Source: Dehalococcoidia bacterium
Lineage (GTDB): Bacteria; Chloroflexota; Dehalococcoidia; CAUJGQ01
Direction: 5' to 3'
Length of the DNA stretch: 42,290 nt
Assembly (NCBI GenBank): GCA_035310145.1
Contig: DATGEL010000073.1
Span: 1-42,290, forward strand
Below the pieces are notes generated by a model. It saw only the letters and a program-made list of their open reading frames with translations. It was not told the DNA's origin and made no database searches. The stretch's first letter is position 1; every line of letters begins with the position of its first letter. The translations under genes were made by a program, and so were the position numbers. Shown piece by piece: positions 27,842-35,391 of this stretch.

Positions 27842-28465
27842 TCAGTGCGGCACTTCGGCGCCGAGCTGGCCGCGCAGCTTCTGCCAGGCATGGTATAGCC
27901 TCTGCACGGCGGTGAGGTTCGTCATCACGGCGAGCAGCCAGACTGTCGCCGGCAGCACCCAGCCCCATCCGGGCCGCCCGGCCAGCAACAGCGCGCCGGC
28001 GAGCAGGAGGACGCGCTCGCTGCGAGTGAAGATGCCCTCGTTCAACTGCTGGCCGATCGCCTCAACGCGTGCCTTCACGTAGCTCGTCTGGATCGAGCCG
28101 GTGATCGCGGCGAAAAGCAGGAGCGGCTGCACGCGGTCGCCTTGCGCGACATAATACGCCAGCAGGCCGAACAGATTGGCCGCCTCGGCGTAGCGGTCCG
28201 CGGTCGCGTCGAAGACGGAGCCGAACAGCGAGGACTCTCCTGTAGCCCGTGCGACGGCGCCGTCGAGCAGATCCAGGGCGCCGCCCGCCAGGATCAGGCC
28301 GCCGCCCGCCGCAAAGTTGCCGGTCGCGATGGCGGCGCCGGCAAGGACATTGAGCGCGAGGCCGCCCGCGGTGATCATGTCCGGCGTCATGCCGGTGCGG
28401 GCGATCACTTTGGCCACCGGGTCGGCGTAGCGCCGCGGAATGGCGTGAGGGATGAGCGAGGGCAC
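27842..28465 (-). CDS. CDP-alcohol phosphatidyltransferase (PgsA / PI-phosphate synthase type)
   Basis: Integral membrane enzyme of 207 residues that transfers a phosphatidyl group from CDP-diacylglycerol to an alcohol. The diagnostic motif Dx2DGx2ARx8Gx3Dx3D is complete: DLLDGAVARATGESSLFGSV followed by FDATAD. Several hydrophobic helices follow. I prefer GTG 28465 over GTG 28471 because AGGAGG lies five bases before the former and directly abuts the latter. It follows a PimA-like glycosyltransferase by 33 bases. In that context phosphatidylinositol-phosphate synthesis is more likely than phosphatidylglycerol-phosphate synthesis, but the motif alone does not decide it. Confidence 0.88.
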   Translation of the reverse strand: MPSLIPHAIPRRYADPVAKVIARTGMTPDMITAGGLALNVLAGAAIATGNFAAGGGLILAGGALDLLDGAVARATGESSLFGSVFDATADRYAEAANLFGLLAYYVAQGDRVQPLLLFAAITGSIQTSYVKARVEAIGQQLNEGIFTRSERVLLLAGALLLAGRPGWGWVLPATVWLLAVMTNLTAVQRLYHAWQKLRGQLGAEVPH

Positions 28466-28498
28466 GCGCACCTCCTGGGTCCGCCGGCATGCCGGGCG

Positions 28499-29653
28499 CT
28501 AGCTCTGCGGTCCCGGGCAGACCTTGCCGGGATGGATGCCGCGCTCGTACAGCAGCCGTTCGTAGTATGAGAGCACCTTGTGAGCGATGCGGTCCCAGCT
28601 GTACTGCTGAGCGCTCAAGCGGGCGCGCTCGGCCATCTCGTGGCGGGCGCGGTCGTCGGCGAGCAGGTGCACCAGCGCCAGCGCCAGCCCCTCCGAGTCC
28701 TGGGGGCGGGTCAGGCGCCCCTCAACCTCGTCGGTGATCACGGAGGCGTAGCCCTCGATGTTGCTGGCCACCAGCGGCTTGCCCGCCGCCATCGCCTCCA
28801 GCAGCACGTACCCCTGGCTTTCGTTGCCGGTGGCGGGAAAGCAACACACGTCCGCCGAGTGATAGTAGCGCGGGATGTCGGCGTCGCTCACATACCCCGT
28901 GAAGATGACGTCCGCCAGCTCGTGCTTGCGCACATAGCGCTCGTAGCCCTCGCGCAGGCGCCCGTCGCCGACGATCACGAGGCGGGTGTTGGGCAGCTCG
29001 CCCTTGATCAGCGGATAGGCGCGCAGCAGGTAGGCCAGGCCCTTGCGCTTTTCCATGCGCCCGACGAAGAGAATGTTGCGCTTGCCGTCACAGAGCTGCG
29101 GCAGCGGCCGCGGCTCGCCGCTGAACGGCGTCAGGTCGACGCCGTTGGGAATGATATTGAAGTAGCCGGCGAAGTAGCGGCTGACCAGGTGCTCGGCCGC
29201 GGGCGAGACGGCGATCTTGCCGTCAAGCCGGCGGTAGTAGCGCCGCAAGAGCGTGCGCGTGTAGGAGTAGAGGCGGTTGCCGCCCTCTTTGGCCGCGTGG
29301 AATGTGCCGACATTGACGGTTTCAGAATGGCGAAGGAACTGGATCGGCAACACGGGCATCAAGGGCTCGTGCACATGCACGACGTCGAAGCGCTCCTCGC
29401 TCAACACCTCTTTCACGCGGCCGCTGAGGCGCAGGTTCAGGGCGATGCGCGCCACCGAGCCGCTGGCGGGAATGGAGCGCGGCTTGCCGATCACAATCGT
29501 GCCGCGCGGCGCCGGCGCCAGCTCGTCCGACGATGGTCCGATGATCCTCGTCTCGTGGCCCAAAGCCGCGAAATTCTGCGCGAGGCGCGTGATGTGCGTG
29601 TTGACGCCGCCCGGCACGGCGAGGTCGTAGGGTGAGACGAGGGCGATCTTCAC
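28499..29653 (-). CDS. PimA-like GT4 glycosyltransferase
   Basis: GT-B fold glycosyltransferase of 384 residues. The N-terminus IALVSPYDLAVPGGVNTHI closely follows the phosphatidylinositol mannosyltransferase PimA pattern (CPYSFDVPGGV). The middle has DVVHVHEPLMPVLPI and VNVGTFHAAKEGG. The donor-binding domain has FVGRMEKRKGLAYLLRAY and the ESQGYVLLEAMAAGKPLVAS motif of GT4 retaining enzymes. It probably uses GDP-mannose or another nucleotide sugar on a phosphoinositide at the inner membrane face. The GTG start at 29653 overlaps the PHP-gene stop (GTGA). Alternative: another lipid or cell-wall GT4 acceptor. Confidence 0.88.
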   Translation of the reverse strand: MKIALVSPYDLAVPGGVNTHITRLAQNFAALGHETRIIGPSSDELAPAPRGTIVIGKPRSIPASGSVARIALNLRLSGRVKEVLSEERFDVVHVHEPLMPVLPIQFLRHSETVNVGTFHAAKEGGNRLYSYTRTLLRRYYRRLDGKIAVSPAAEHLVSRYFAGYFNIIPNGVDLTPFSGEPRPLPQLCDGKRNILFVGRMEKRKGLAYLLRAYPLIKGELPNTRLVIVGDGRLREGYERYVRKHELADVIFTGYVSDADIPRYYHSADVCCFPATGNESQGYVLLEAMAAGKPLVASNIEGYASVITDEVEGRLTRPQDSEGLALALVHLLADDRARHEMAERARLSAQQYSWDRIAHKVLSYYERLLYERGIHPGKVCPGPQS

Positions 29654-30405
29654 GATCCGCGCACTCCCGCGGCCATACGGCCGAGGACTTTGCTCGGCGT
29701 CGCCCACAGCGCTCGCGCGGTTTGCCGCGCGATCTGGCCGGCGCCGATCTCGCGCAGTCCGATGTGGCGGCCGAAGGCCGCACTGGTCGCGCCGCTCTCG
29801 ATCGCACGGCGCAGATCCGCGGCGCTGGAACCCGGAAAGCGGGTGAAGGCCGACCCGATCACCGGCAGATAGTGCGCGTCGCTGCCGCCCACTGGCGCCA
29901 GGTGCAGGCGCTCGCGGTTCAGCCCCGCGGCCCGTCGCCGGCTGATCCTGCCCGCCGGCGACGGGTTGGCCAGCTCGATGCCGTCGAACCACAGCCCATC
30001 CGCCCGCCGCGCCAGCACCCGCTCGATGCCGTGCCGCCCCAGGCTGCGCGTCAGCGGGCTGAGCGGATGCGGGATCACGGCCAGGCCGCCCTGCGCGTGA
30101 ATGCGATCCAGTGTTTTCGCCAGCGAGCGGAAGCTCGGCACGCGCTCCTCGATGAAGAGGGCGAGCAGGTGTCCCTCGAGCGTGGTCACTTCCATGCCCG
30201 GCACGAAGGCGAAGCCGTAGCCGCGCCCGGCGTGCAGCTCGCGCGCCCGCAGCGCCGGGGCAAGGTCGTCGTGGTCGGTGATCGCAATCGCGCTCAGGCC
30301 GCGGCTCGCCGCCTCTGCCAGCACCGCCGCGGGCGTGCCCATGCCGTCGCTGCCCGTGGTGTGGACGTGGAGGTCGGCGGTGCCCGTCGTCGCGCTGGCG
30401 CTCAA
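29650..30405 (-). CDS. PHP-domain phosphoesterase
   Basis: Metal-dependent phosphoesterase of the PHP family, 251 residues. Metal-ligand motifs appear in order: ADLHVHTTGSDGM near the N-terminus, ITDHDDLA, PGMEVTTLEGHLL, VIPHPLSP, and GGSDAHYLPVIG near 180. This matches the stand-alone YciV/TrpH-like type that acts on nucleotides or RNA ends. The start is a TTG at 30405, supported by GGGAGGGG upstream and by a TTGA overlap with the acyltransferase stop. It lies between acyltransferase and glycosyltransferase genes; its role there is not evident. Confidence 0.85.
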   Translation of the reverse strand: MSASATTGTADLHVHTTGSDGMGTPAAVLAEAASRGLSAIAITDHDDLAPALRARELHAGRGYGFAFVPGMEVTTLEGHLLALFIEERVPSFRSLAKTLDRIHAQGGLAVIPHPLSPLTRSLGRHGIERVLARRADGLWFDGIELANPSPAGRISRRRAAGLNRERLHLAPVGGSDAHYLPVIGSAFTRFPGSSAADLRRAIESGATSAAFGRHIGLREIGAGQIARQTARALWATPSKVLGRMAAGVRGS

Positions 30406-31361
30406 CCCTGCCCCTCCCGACCAGCGGCGGACGGCCGCTCGGCTTCAGTATACGCTCCGTCCACGGCCGCGGCCGGGGTGACGAACCACGGCTCAAGCAC
30501 CAGCCATTGCTCCGGATGCGCCCGCAAATAGGGGAGATAACGCCGCAGCAGGGCGGCCAGCGCCGCGCGCTGCGCCTCGGGCGCCCGCAGCGTGCGCTCG
30601 ATCGTGATCGGCGGCAGGAAGATGGCGCGCGTGCCGCGCCGCGTCCACTGCGCGATGGCCGGGATGATCGGGGCGCCGCTGGCGCGGGCCAGATCGATCA
30701 CGCCCGTTGGCGCCCGCACACTGCCGCCGGCGAACGGCACCGCGACGCCCGTGCCGGTGACGTCGCGGTCGATGAGCAAGGCGACGATGCCGCCGGCGCG
30801 CAGCGCCTTAAGCAGTGCACGCGCCCCGGCTACGTCGGCGTATACATAGCGCTGGCCGTGCGCCTCTCGCCACTGCAAAAACAGCGCATTGAGCTGCGGC
30901 GGCTGCAACCGCTCGATCATGGCGGTGTAGGACACGCCGCGGACGGCGAAAGCCTGCAGCAGCAGCTCCGTCGGACCGAGGTGAATGCCGGCCACGATCA
31001 CCCCGTGTCCGGCCGCGCGCGCCGTTTCCACGATCTCGTAGCCTTCGACGGTCATCGCAGCGTGGATGGCGCGGAGATCGCTGACGGGCACGCGCGCCAA
31101 CTCGACATAATAGCGAACCACGGACCGAAAGGCGCCGATCGCCGCCTGGCGAACGCGGCCCGGCGGCGCTTCGGGCAGCAGGATACGCAGGTTGGTCGAG
31201 ACCGCCTGGCGCTGAGTCGGCGCCAGCATCCAGGCGAGGCGCCCCGCCAGCGGCGCCAGCAGCCGGCCGCTGGGGCCGCTTCGCTGCAGCACGGCTCCCG
31301 CGAGCTGAAAGCCGCGCCAGCGCAGGCTCGCGGCAAGCGGCAGATGGTGGCTGGCGCTCAC
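30402..31361 (-). CDS. Lysophospholipid acyltransferase, HtrB/PatA-like (second copy)
   Basis: A 319-residue acyltransferase of the lauroyl/myristoyl (HtrB-MsbB) family, which includes mycobacterial PatA. The catalytic HX4E reads GIHLGPTE, and LIDRDVTGTGVAVPFAGG matches the second conserved block. RAHPEQWLVLEPWF is the C-terminal block typical of the family. The GTG start at 31361 overlaps the stop of the first acyltransferase (GTGA). Two copies side by side suggest acylation of two positions or two lipid intermediates. Acceptor identity is inferred only from neighbours. Confidence 0.87.
   Translation of the reverse strand: MSASHHLPLAASLRWRGFQLAGAVLQRSGPSGRLLAPLAGRLAWMLAPTQRQAVSTNLRILLPEAPPGRVRQAAIGAFRSVVRYYVELARVPVSDLRAIHAAMTVEGYEIVETARAAGHGVIVAGIHLGPTELLLQAFAVRGVSYTAMIERLQPPQLNALFLQWREAHGQRYVYADVAGARALLKALRAGGIVALLIDRDVTGTGVAVPFAGGSVRAPTGVIDLARASGAPIIPAIAQWTRRGTRAIFLPPITIERTLRAPEAQRAALAALLRRYLPYLRAHPEQWLVLEPWFVTPAAAVDGAYTEAERPSAAGREGQG
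30447..30452 (-). promoter_or_regulatory. Possible internal -10 element before the PHP gene
   Basis: TATACT on the minus strand, inside the end of the acyltransferase gene, lies about 42 bases before the TTG start of the PHP gene and upstream of its GGGAGGGG site. No -35 is seen. It could give extra transcription of the last genes of the operon. Confidence 0.3.
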
Positions 31362-32254
31362 GTGGCGACGGCGCGGCCGGCCGCAACCGGAGTGCGCCGC
31401 GGCCACATGCGGCGGAACATGTACCACTGCTCCGGATGGCGCCGAATCACGCGCTCATGCGCCTGCAAGATGCGCCGGGTAAGCAGCCGAACGTCATGTT
31501 CGAGGTCGCCGCTGTTGGGCAACTCGATCTCGAAGTCCGCGATTACCCGCACGCGGTCGCTCCAGGCGTGGCTGCGCAACTGGCTGACCGCGATCACCTT
31601 GGCGCCGGTGCGCAGGGCGATGCGGGCGGGTCCGGCGGGCACGCGGATCGGCGCGCCGAAGAACTCGACCTCGATGCCGCCGTCGTCCAGCGGCCGGTCG
31701 ATCAAGATGGCGAGCGTTTCATTGCGGCGCATCGAGCGGATGATGCCGGTCGCCGCCTTCTCCATCGGGATCAGCTTGACGCCGTGCTTCGTTCGCGCGG
31801 CGACCAGATCGTCGTTCAGCCGGCCATGGTCCTGCGTCTCGGCGATGGCGTTGAAGGCGTAGCCGCGCTGCGCCAGCACCGGCCCGCCGAGGTCCCAGTT
31901 GCCGAAATGCATGAGCACGAGAATGCAGCCACGGCCCTGCGCCAGCGCGGCGTCGTAGCGCTCCCATGCGTTGAACTCGAAGCGTTCGGCGAGCTGCGGG
32001 GCCGTCAGCTCGGGCAGGCGAATGAAGTCGACCAGGTACTTGGCGTAGTTGACGAACGAGCGTCTGGCGATGCGGCGCGCCTGCCGCCGCCGGCCCGACC
32101 CGAGTACACGACCCATGTTTGCGCTGGCGTTGGCGCGTTGTTCCGGCATGAAAAGCCAGGCCACGTAGGCGCCCAGCACCGCGCCGGCGTAGGAGAGGCG
32201 CAGCGGCGCCCGCACCACCAGCCAGCGCGCCAGGCAGAAGAGCCGGTAGACCAC
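31358..32254 (-). CDS. Lysophospholipid acyltransferase, HtrB/PatA-like (first copy)
   Basis: A 298-residue HtrB-family acyltransferase. An N-terminal hydrophobic segment (SYAGAVLGAYVAWLF) is followed by the catalytic MHFGNWDLGG (HX4D), then LAILIDRPLDDGGIEVEFFG and RRHPEQWYMFRRMW. Membrane-associated acyl transfer to a lipid or glycolipid is expected. The GTG start at 32254 has a GGGAAG stretch upstream. It opens the acyltransferase-PHP-glycosyltransferase-phosphatidyltransferase operon and diverges from an acetyl-CoA hydrolase gene. Confidence 0.88.
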   Translation of the reverse strand: MVYRLFCLARWLVVRAPLRLSYAGAVLGAYVAWLFMPEQRANASANMGRVLGSGRRRQARRIARRSFVNYAKYLVDFIRLPELTAPQLAERFEFNAWERYDAALAQGRGCILVLMHFGNWDLGGPVLAQRGYAFNAIAETQDHGRLNDDLVAARTKHGVKLIPMEKAATGIIRSMRRNETLAILIDRPLDDGGIEVEFFGAPIRVPAGPARIALRTGAKVIAVSQLRSHAWSDRVRVIADFEIELPNSGDLEHDVRLLTRRILQAHERVIRRHPEQWYMFRRMWPRRTPVAAGRAVAT

Positions 32255-32301
32255 GGCATCGGCTTCCCGCAGCGAATTGCGCGCCGGAGCACGCGCGCCC
32301 G

Positions 32302-32331
32302 ATCATAGCGAGCCGGCGCCGGCGCGAACAA
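32302..32331 (-). promoter_or_regulatory. Possible promoter of the acyltransferase operon
   Basis: Minus-strand TTGTTC (32331-32326), an 18-base spacer and TATGAT (32307-32302), about 48 bases before GTG 32254. In the rest of the 289-base gap (32255-32543) I see only the ribosome site of the divergent gene. Confidence 0.4.
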
Positions 32332-32543
32332 ATGCCGGGCCCGCGGCGCCGCCTGGGAAGGATACGGCCGCCGCCCCTTCCGAGACCCGCAACCGCTGCT
32401 CGTAGCCGATCGCGACACAAGCATCTGTGCCATGATTGGGCCAGGGCCGGCGCTGGCGCCGGTGGCCCGGACGGATGCCGCTCCGGCGGGCAGCCCGGAA
32501 CGGGTCGGGTGTTGTGCGTAGAGCAAGGCGTGGGAGGCTAAGA

Positions 32544-33875
32544 GTGAACTGGCAGCAGCGGTACGCGGAGAAGCTGGCGACTCCCGAGCAGGCGGTCAAG
32601 CGCATACAGCCCGGAAGCGTGGTCGGCGTGGCGCCGTTCAGCACGACCCCGTACACGCTCTGCGAGGCGCTGATCGCCCGTGTCGAGGCCGGTGATCTGA
32701 CGAACATCCGTATTGATCACCCGGCAGCGCTGGTCTCCTGGACGCAGCCGAGTCTCGCCGGCCACGTCGAGTTGCACGACAACTACGCTACGCCGCCCAA
32801 CCGCGCCGCCTGCCACGCCGGCGAGATGGAGTACCTGCCGATCGGTATGTGGCGCAGCTACGAGATGCCCGCCGGCTTCACCGCCGCCCCGGATGTGTAC
32901 ATGGTGCCGGTCTCGCCGCCGGACGCGCAGGGCTATTGCAGCTTTGGCCCGGGGGTGTGGTTCTCCGGCACGCTCTGCCGCAATGCGCGGCTGGTGATCG
33001 CCGAGGTGCACGAGGACTTCATTCGCACCGGCGGCGAAAACTACGTGCATATCGATGCGCTCGATCTGCTGGTGGAGGGCACGAAGCCGACCGGCGCCCT
33101 GCCGGCGCCGCCAGCTAATCCCGAAGAGATCGCGACCGTGGAGGTGATCTGCACGCTGGTCGCGTCGGAACTGATCAACAACCGCGACACGCTGCAGATG
33201 GGCGTGGGCACGGTCTCCTCGGCGCTGGGCCTCTTTCTCGGTGAGAAGGAAGACCTGGGCGTGCAGACGGAGCTGATCACCGGCGGCATCGTCGATCTGG
33301 TGGACAAGGGCGTGGTGACGGGCAAGTACAAGAGCATCCACAAATACAAGGTCGTGGGCAGCGCCCTGGTCGCGCTCACGCCGGAGGAGATGCGCCGCAT
33401 CCACGACAACCCCGTGTTCGAGCTGTACGACTTCGGCTACACTGACGACCTGCGCCGGCTAATCCAGATCGAGAACTTCGTCACGGTGAACAACGCGCTG
33501 GTCGTGGACCTGACCGGCCAGGTCTGCGCGGAATCGCTCGGCCACCGCATGTACACCGGCGTGGGCGGGCAAACGGCGTTCATGATCGCCGGCGCCTACT
33601 CGCCGGGCGGCAAGTCGGTCAGCGTGGTGCCGTCCAGCTCAGTGCCTTCGGCCACGGGCCAGCGCGTCTCGCGCATCGTGCCGATGCTGGATGCGGGCAG
33701 CATAGTCACGGTGCCGCGCACGCTGGTGGACTACGTGGTCACGGAGCAAGGCATCGCGACGCTGCGCGGCAAGACGATCCGGGAACGGGTGCAGGAGATG
33801 CTGAGCGTCGCCCATCCCGACTTCCGCGCCGAGCTCGGGCGGCAGGCCAGGGAGCTGTACAGCGTACAGCCGTGA
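32544..33875 (+). CDS. Acetyl-CoA hydrolase/transferase (4-hydroxybutyrate CoA-transferase type)
   Basis: CoA-transferase family I protein of 443 residues that moves CoA between acyl groups or hydrolyses acyl-CoA. The catalytic Glu is likely E330 in VCAESLGHRMYTGVGGQTAF, followed by the family's GGQ block. The C-terminus has RIVPMLDAGSIVTVPRTLVDYVVTEQGIA and LRGKTIRERVQEML, both typical. It starts at GTG 32544 behind GGGAGG. The open frame upstream is not supported. The short-chain acyl specificity cannot be read off. It is monocistronic and followed by a gene-poor gap with a strong promoter. Confidence 0.92.
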   Translation: MNWQQRYAEKLATPEQAVKRIQPGSVVGVAPFSTTPYTLCEALIARVEAGDLTNIRIDHPAALVSWTQPSLAGHVELHDNYATPPNRAACHAGEMEYLPIGMWRSYEMPAGFTAAPDVYMVPVSPPDAQGYCSFGPGVWFSGTLCRNARLVIAEVHEDFIRTGGENYVHIDALDLLVEGTKPTGALPAPPANPEEIATVEVICTLVASELINNRDTLQMGVGTVSSALGLFLGEKEDLGVQTELITGGIVDLVDKGVVTGKYKSIHKYKVVGSALVALTPEEMRRIHDNPVFELYDFGYTDDLRRLIQIENFVTVNNALVVDLTGQVCAESLGHRMYTGVGGQTAFMIAGAYSPGGKSVSVVPSSSVPSATGQRVSRIVPMLDAGSIVTVPRTLVDYVVTEQGIATLRGKTIRERVQEMLSVAHPDFRAELGRQARELYSVQP

Positions 33876-33898
33876 CCGCCCTTGCAATCTTGAAAACC

Positions 33899-33927
33899 TT
33901 GACAACGCTGCTGTCAGGAAGTACGAT
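33899..33927 (+). promoter_or_regulatory. Strong promoter in the 33.9-34.3 kb gap
   Basis: TTGACA (33899-33904), a 17-base spacer and TACGAT (33922-33927): the best -35/-10 pair in the window, 24 bases after the CoA-transferase stop. The next convincing coding start is more than 410 bases away. Confidence 0.75.
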
Positions 33928-33933
33928 CATGTA

Positions 33934-34260
33934 TCTAGTGGTGGGTGGCTGTTCCGCCGGTGATCGCCGATCGCTCCCGCACGTCGCTTCCGCCTGCACC
34001 CCTTGTGTGATCGAACGCACAGGGCGCCGCAACACGCGGCCATCCGCTTTGCCGTCTCCGGCGTAGTATCGCCGAAGGGCGCGGCGAGTTACCGGTTCCG
34101 TCGCGTCGCTGAGCATAACTCGCGCAGATCTGCAAGATACTTCGCAGGCCTTAAGCAGATCTTAATGCGCCGGACGTACGATGGGGTAGCCACAGAGGCT
34201 TCGCGGCGCGGGGGCGGTGCGGGTGTGGTGGATCTGCGAAGCCGGCTCTGTTGTTCTTTC
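33934..34260 (+). ncRNA. Candidate non-coding RNA or long leader with a terminator-like hairpin
   Basis: From the predicted start point near 33934 no open frame looks real. At 34192-34204 ACAGAGGCTTCGC pairs with 34236-34251 (GCGAAGC, CGG bulge, CTCTGT), a 13-bp stem with a 31-base G-rich loop, followed by TGTTCTTTC. That would end a transcript of roughly 325 bases, or act as an attenuator for the zinc-ribbon gene downstream. A GCAGATCT sequence occurs twice (about 34124 and 34155). I recognise no known RNA family with confidence. A second small hairpin (CCCCGC/GCGGGG) lies near 34283. Confidence 0.35.
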
Positions 34261-34348
34261 ACTGGTTGCACGCGATCGACCCACTCCCCGCCTGGCGGGG
34301 TCGCGAACAACCGGCGTTCTACCGGGCGAACCGGGTCGAGGTGCGGTG

Positions 34349-34528
34349 ATGTTGTTCCTCAAAGCGTGTCCACGGTGTCGTGGCGACATGACCAACAATG
34401 CGGCGGATCCAGGCGAGCGCGCCTGCCTGCAGTGCGGCTACGTGACCTACCCCACGCCGCCGCTGCCGTTCGTGCGCGAGCGCAGCGGTCAGTCCAGCCG
34501 CTCGCGCAAAGCCAAGCAGGTCGCCTAG
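34349..34528 (+). CDS. Small zinc-ribbon protein
   Basis: A 59-residue protein, MLFLKACPRCRGDM at the start, with two Cys pairs (CPRC and CLQC) 18 residues apart forming a zinc ribbon, then VTYPTPPLPF and a basic Ser/Arg/Lys tail (SSRSRKAKQVA). AGGTG lies six bases before ATG 34349; GTG 34346 is an alternative start. No enzymatic domain is present. Such small ribbons occur as nucleic-acid-binding or regulatory proteins, but the role is unknown. It could be transcribed from the strong promoter at 33.9 kb through the hairpin at 34.2 kb. Confidence 0.7.
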   Translation: MLFLKACPRCRGDMTNNAADPGERACLQCGYVTYPTPPLPFVRERSGQSSRSRKAKQVA

Positions 34529-34598
34529 CCGGGGACGCGATCACGGTTGAGAGGGCGGGCGCCGGTGGGCCTCCGCCCTCTCGGCGCGCTTGGATTGT

Positions 34599-35198
34599 TC
34601 AGCCATGCGGATCGCCCCGCAGCTCGGCAAGCGCCGCCTGCCACAGTTCGGGCGTGTTGACGTTGTCGAACGAGCGCAGGCCGGGGTCAAAGGCGCGCAG
34701 CTCGGCCTCTTCGACGCGGCGCACGCGCACCTGCGGGAAGAAGCGGTCGATCTTGTAGTCGCCGGCGGCGATCTGCGCCTCGATCGGCGGCAGGCAGCCG
34801 GGGCCATAGACGGCGTGTAACTGCTGTCCGCGGCCGGCTACCACCGGCAACACCACGTCGGCCTGCGTGGCGAAGGCGGCGAGCTGGCCGAGCAGCGTTG
34901 TGTTCAGGAACGGCATGTCCACCGCAACCGCGAGCACGTGACTGCCGGGCCGGGCGCGCAGTGCCGTGGCGATGCCGCCGAGCGGCCCGATCCCCGGCCA
35001 GACGTCCTTGACCACCGCCACGCCGGGCGCTTGTCTGGCCCGTTCCGGCGGGCCGACGATCAGCAGAGAATCCGTCGCGGGGCGCAGGGCGGCCAGGGTG
35101 CGGAGCAGCAGCGTTTGTCCGCCCAGCTCCAACAGGGCCTTATCGCGGCCGAAGCGGGCGCTGCGTCCGCCGGCAAGCACCACACCGACGACGGGCAT
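34599..35198 (-). CDS. mobA: Molybdenum cofactor guanylyltransferase MobA
   Basis: Transfers GMP from GTP to molybdopterin to make the guanine dinucleotide cofactor. The 199-residue protein has the nucleotidyltransferase motif VVLAGGRSARFGRDKALLEL at about 6-25, then WPGIGPLGGIATALR and VAVDMPFLNTTLLGQL with the metal-binding Asp. FDNVNTPEL at the C-terminus is a MobA hallmark. ATG 35198 has AAGGA upstream. It is a single gene; moaA lies at the left end of the window, so cofactor genes here are scattered rather than clustered. Confidence 0.93.
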   Translation of the reverse strand: MPVVGVVLAGGRSARFGRDKALLELGGQTLLLRTLAALRPATDSLLIVGPPERARQAPGVAVVKDVWPGIGPLGGIATALRARPGSHVLAVAVDMPFLNTTLLGQLAAFATQADVVLPVVAGRGQQLHAVYGPGCLPPIEAQIAAGDYKIDRFFPQVRVRRVEEAELRAFDPGLRSFDNVNTPELWQAALAELRGDPHG

Positions 35199-35302
35199 CT
35201 TGCGATCCTTGCTGCAAGGGCGTTTACTTCCCGTATGCACGGCCGCGCGCCGCGCCGCCGGCCTGCGAGCCGTTTGCCCATCCGAGTGTTGAGGTGAGGG
35301 GT

Positions 35303-35386
35303 ATGCCAGACAAAGGGAAGAGCGGACCAAAGGGCAAAGGCGGCGCCAAGCCGCCGCCCGGCAAGACCGGGAAGGGCAAGAAGTAG
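35303..35386 (+). CDS. 27-residue Lys/Gly/Pro-rich peptide
   Basis: A short open frame starts at ATG 35303 with GAGGGG three bases... upstream as a ribosome site, runs 27 codons and ends at TAG 35384-35386, six bases before a perfect terminator hairpin. The peptide has nine lysines, eight glycines and a PPP turn (MPDKGKSGPKGK at the start, KTGKGKK at the end), no hydrophobic residues and no Cys. The compact unit of ribosome site, ORF and terminator argues that it is real. It could be a nucleic-acid- or polyphosphate-binding peptide; function unknown. No clear promoter was found between it and the divergent mobA. Confidence 0.55.
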   Translation: MPDKGKSGPKGKGGAKPPPGKTGKGKK

Positions 35387-35391
35387 GCAAC

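Noticed and set aside
33872-34066. A 64-codon plus-strand open frame after the CoA-transferase gene
   Set aside because: It starts inside the CoA-transferase stop region, spans the strong promoter, has no ribosome site of its own and shows an implausible composition.
34014-34097. Resemblance to a GEMM-I (cyclic di-GMP) riboswitch: ACGCACAGGGC, TCCGGC and GTTACCGG in the expected order
   Set aside because: The highly conserved CGCAAAGCC is CGCTTTGCC here, the spacing to CCGG is off, there is no GAAA tetraloop, and the closing stem pairs poorly. A search with RF01051 would settle it; a significant hit would reverse this rejection.
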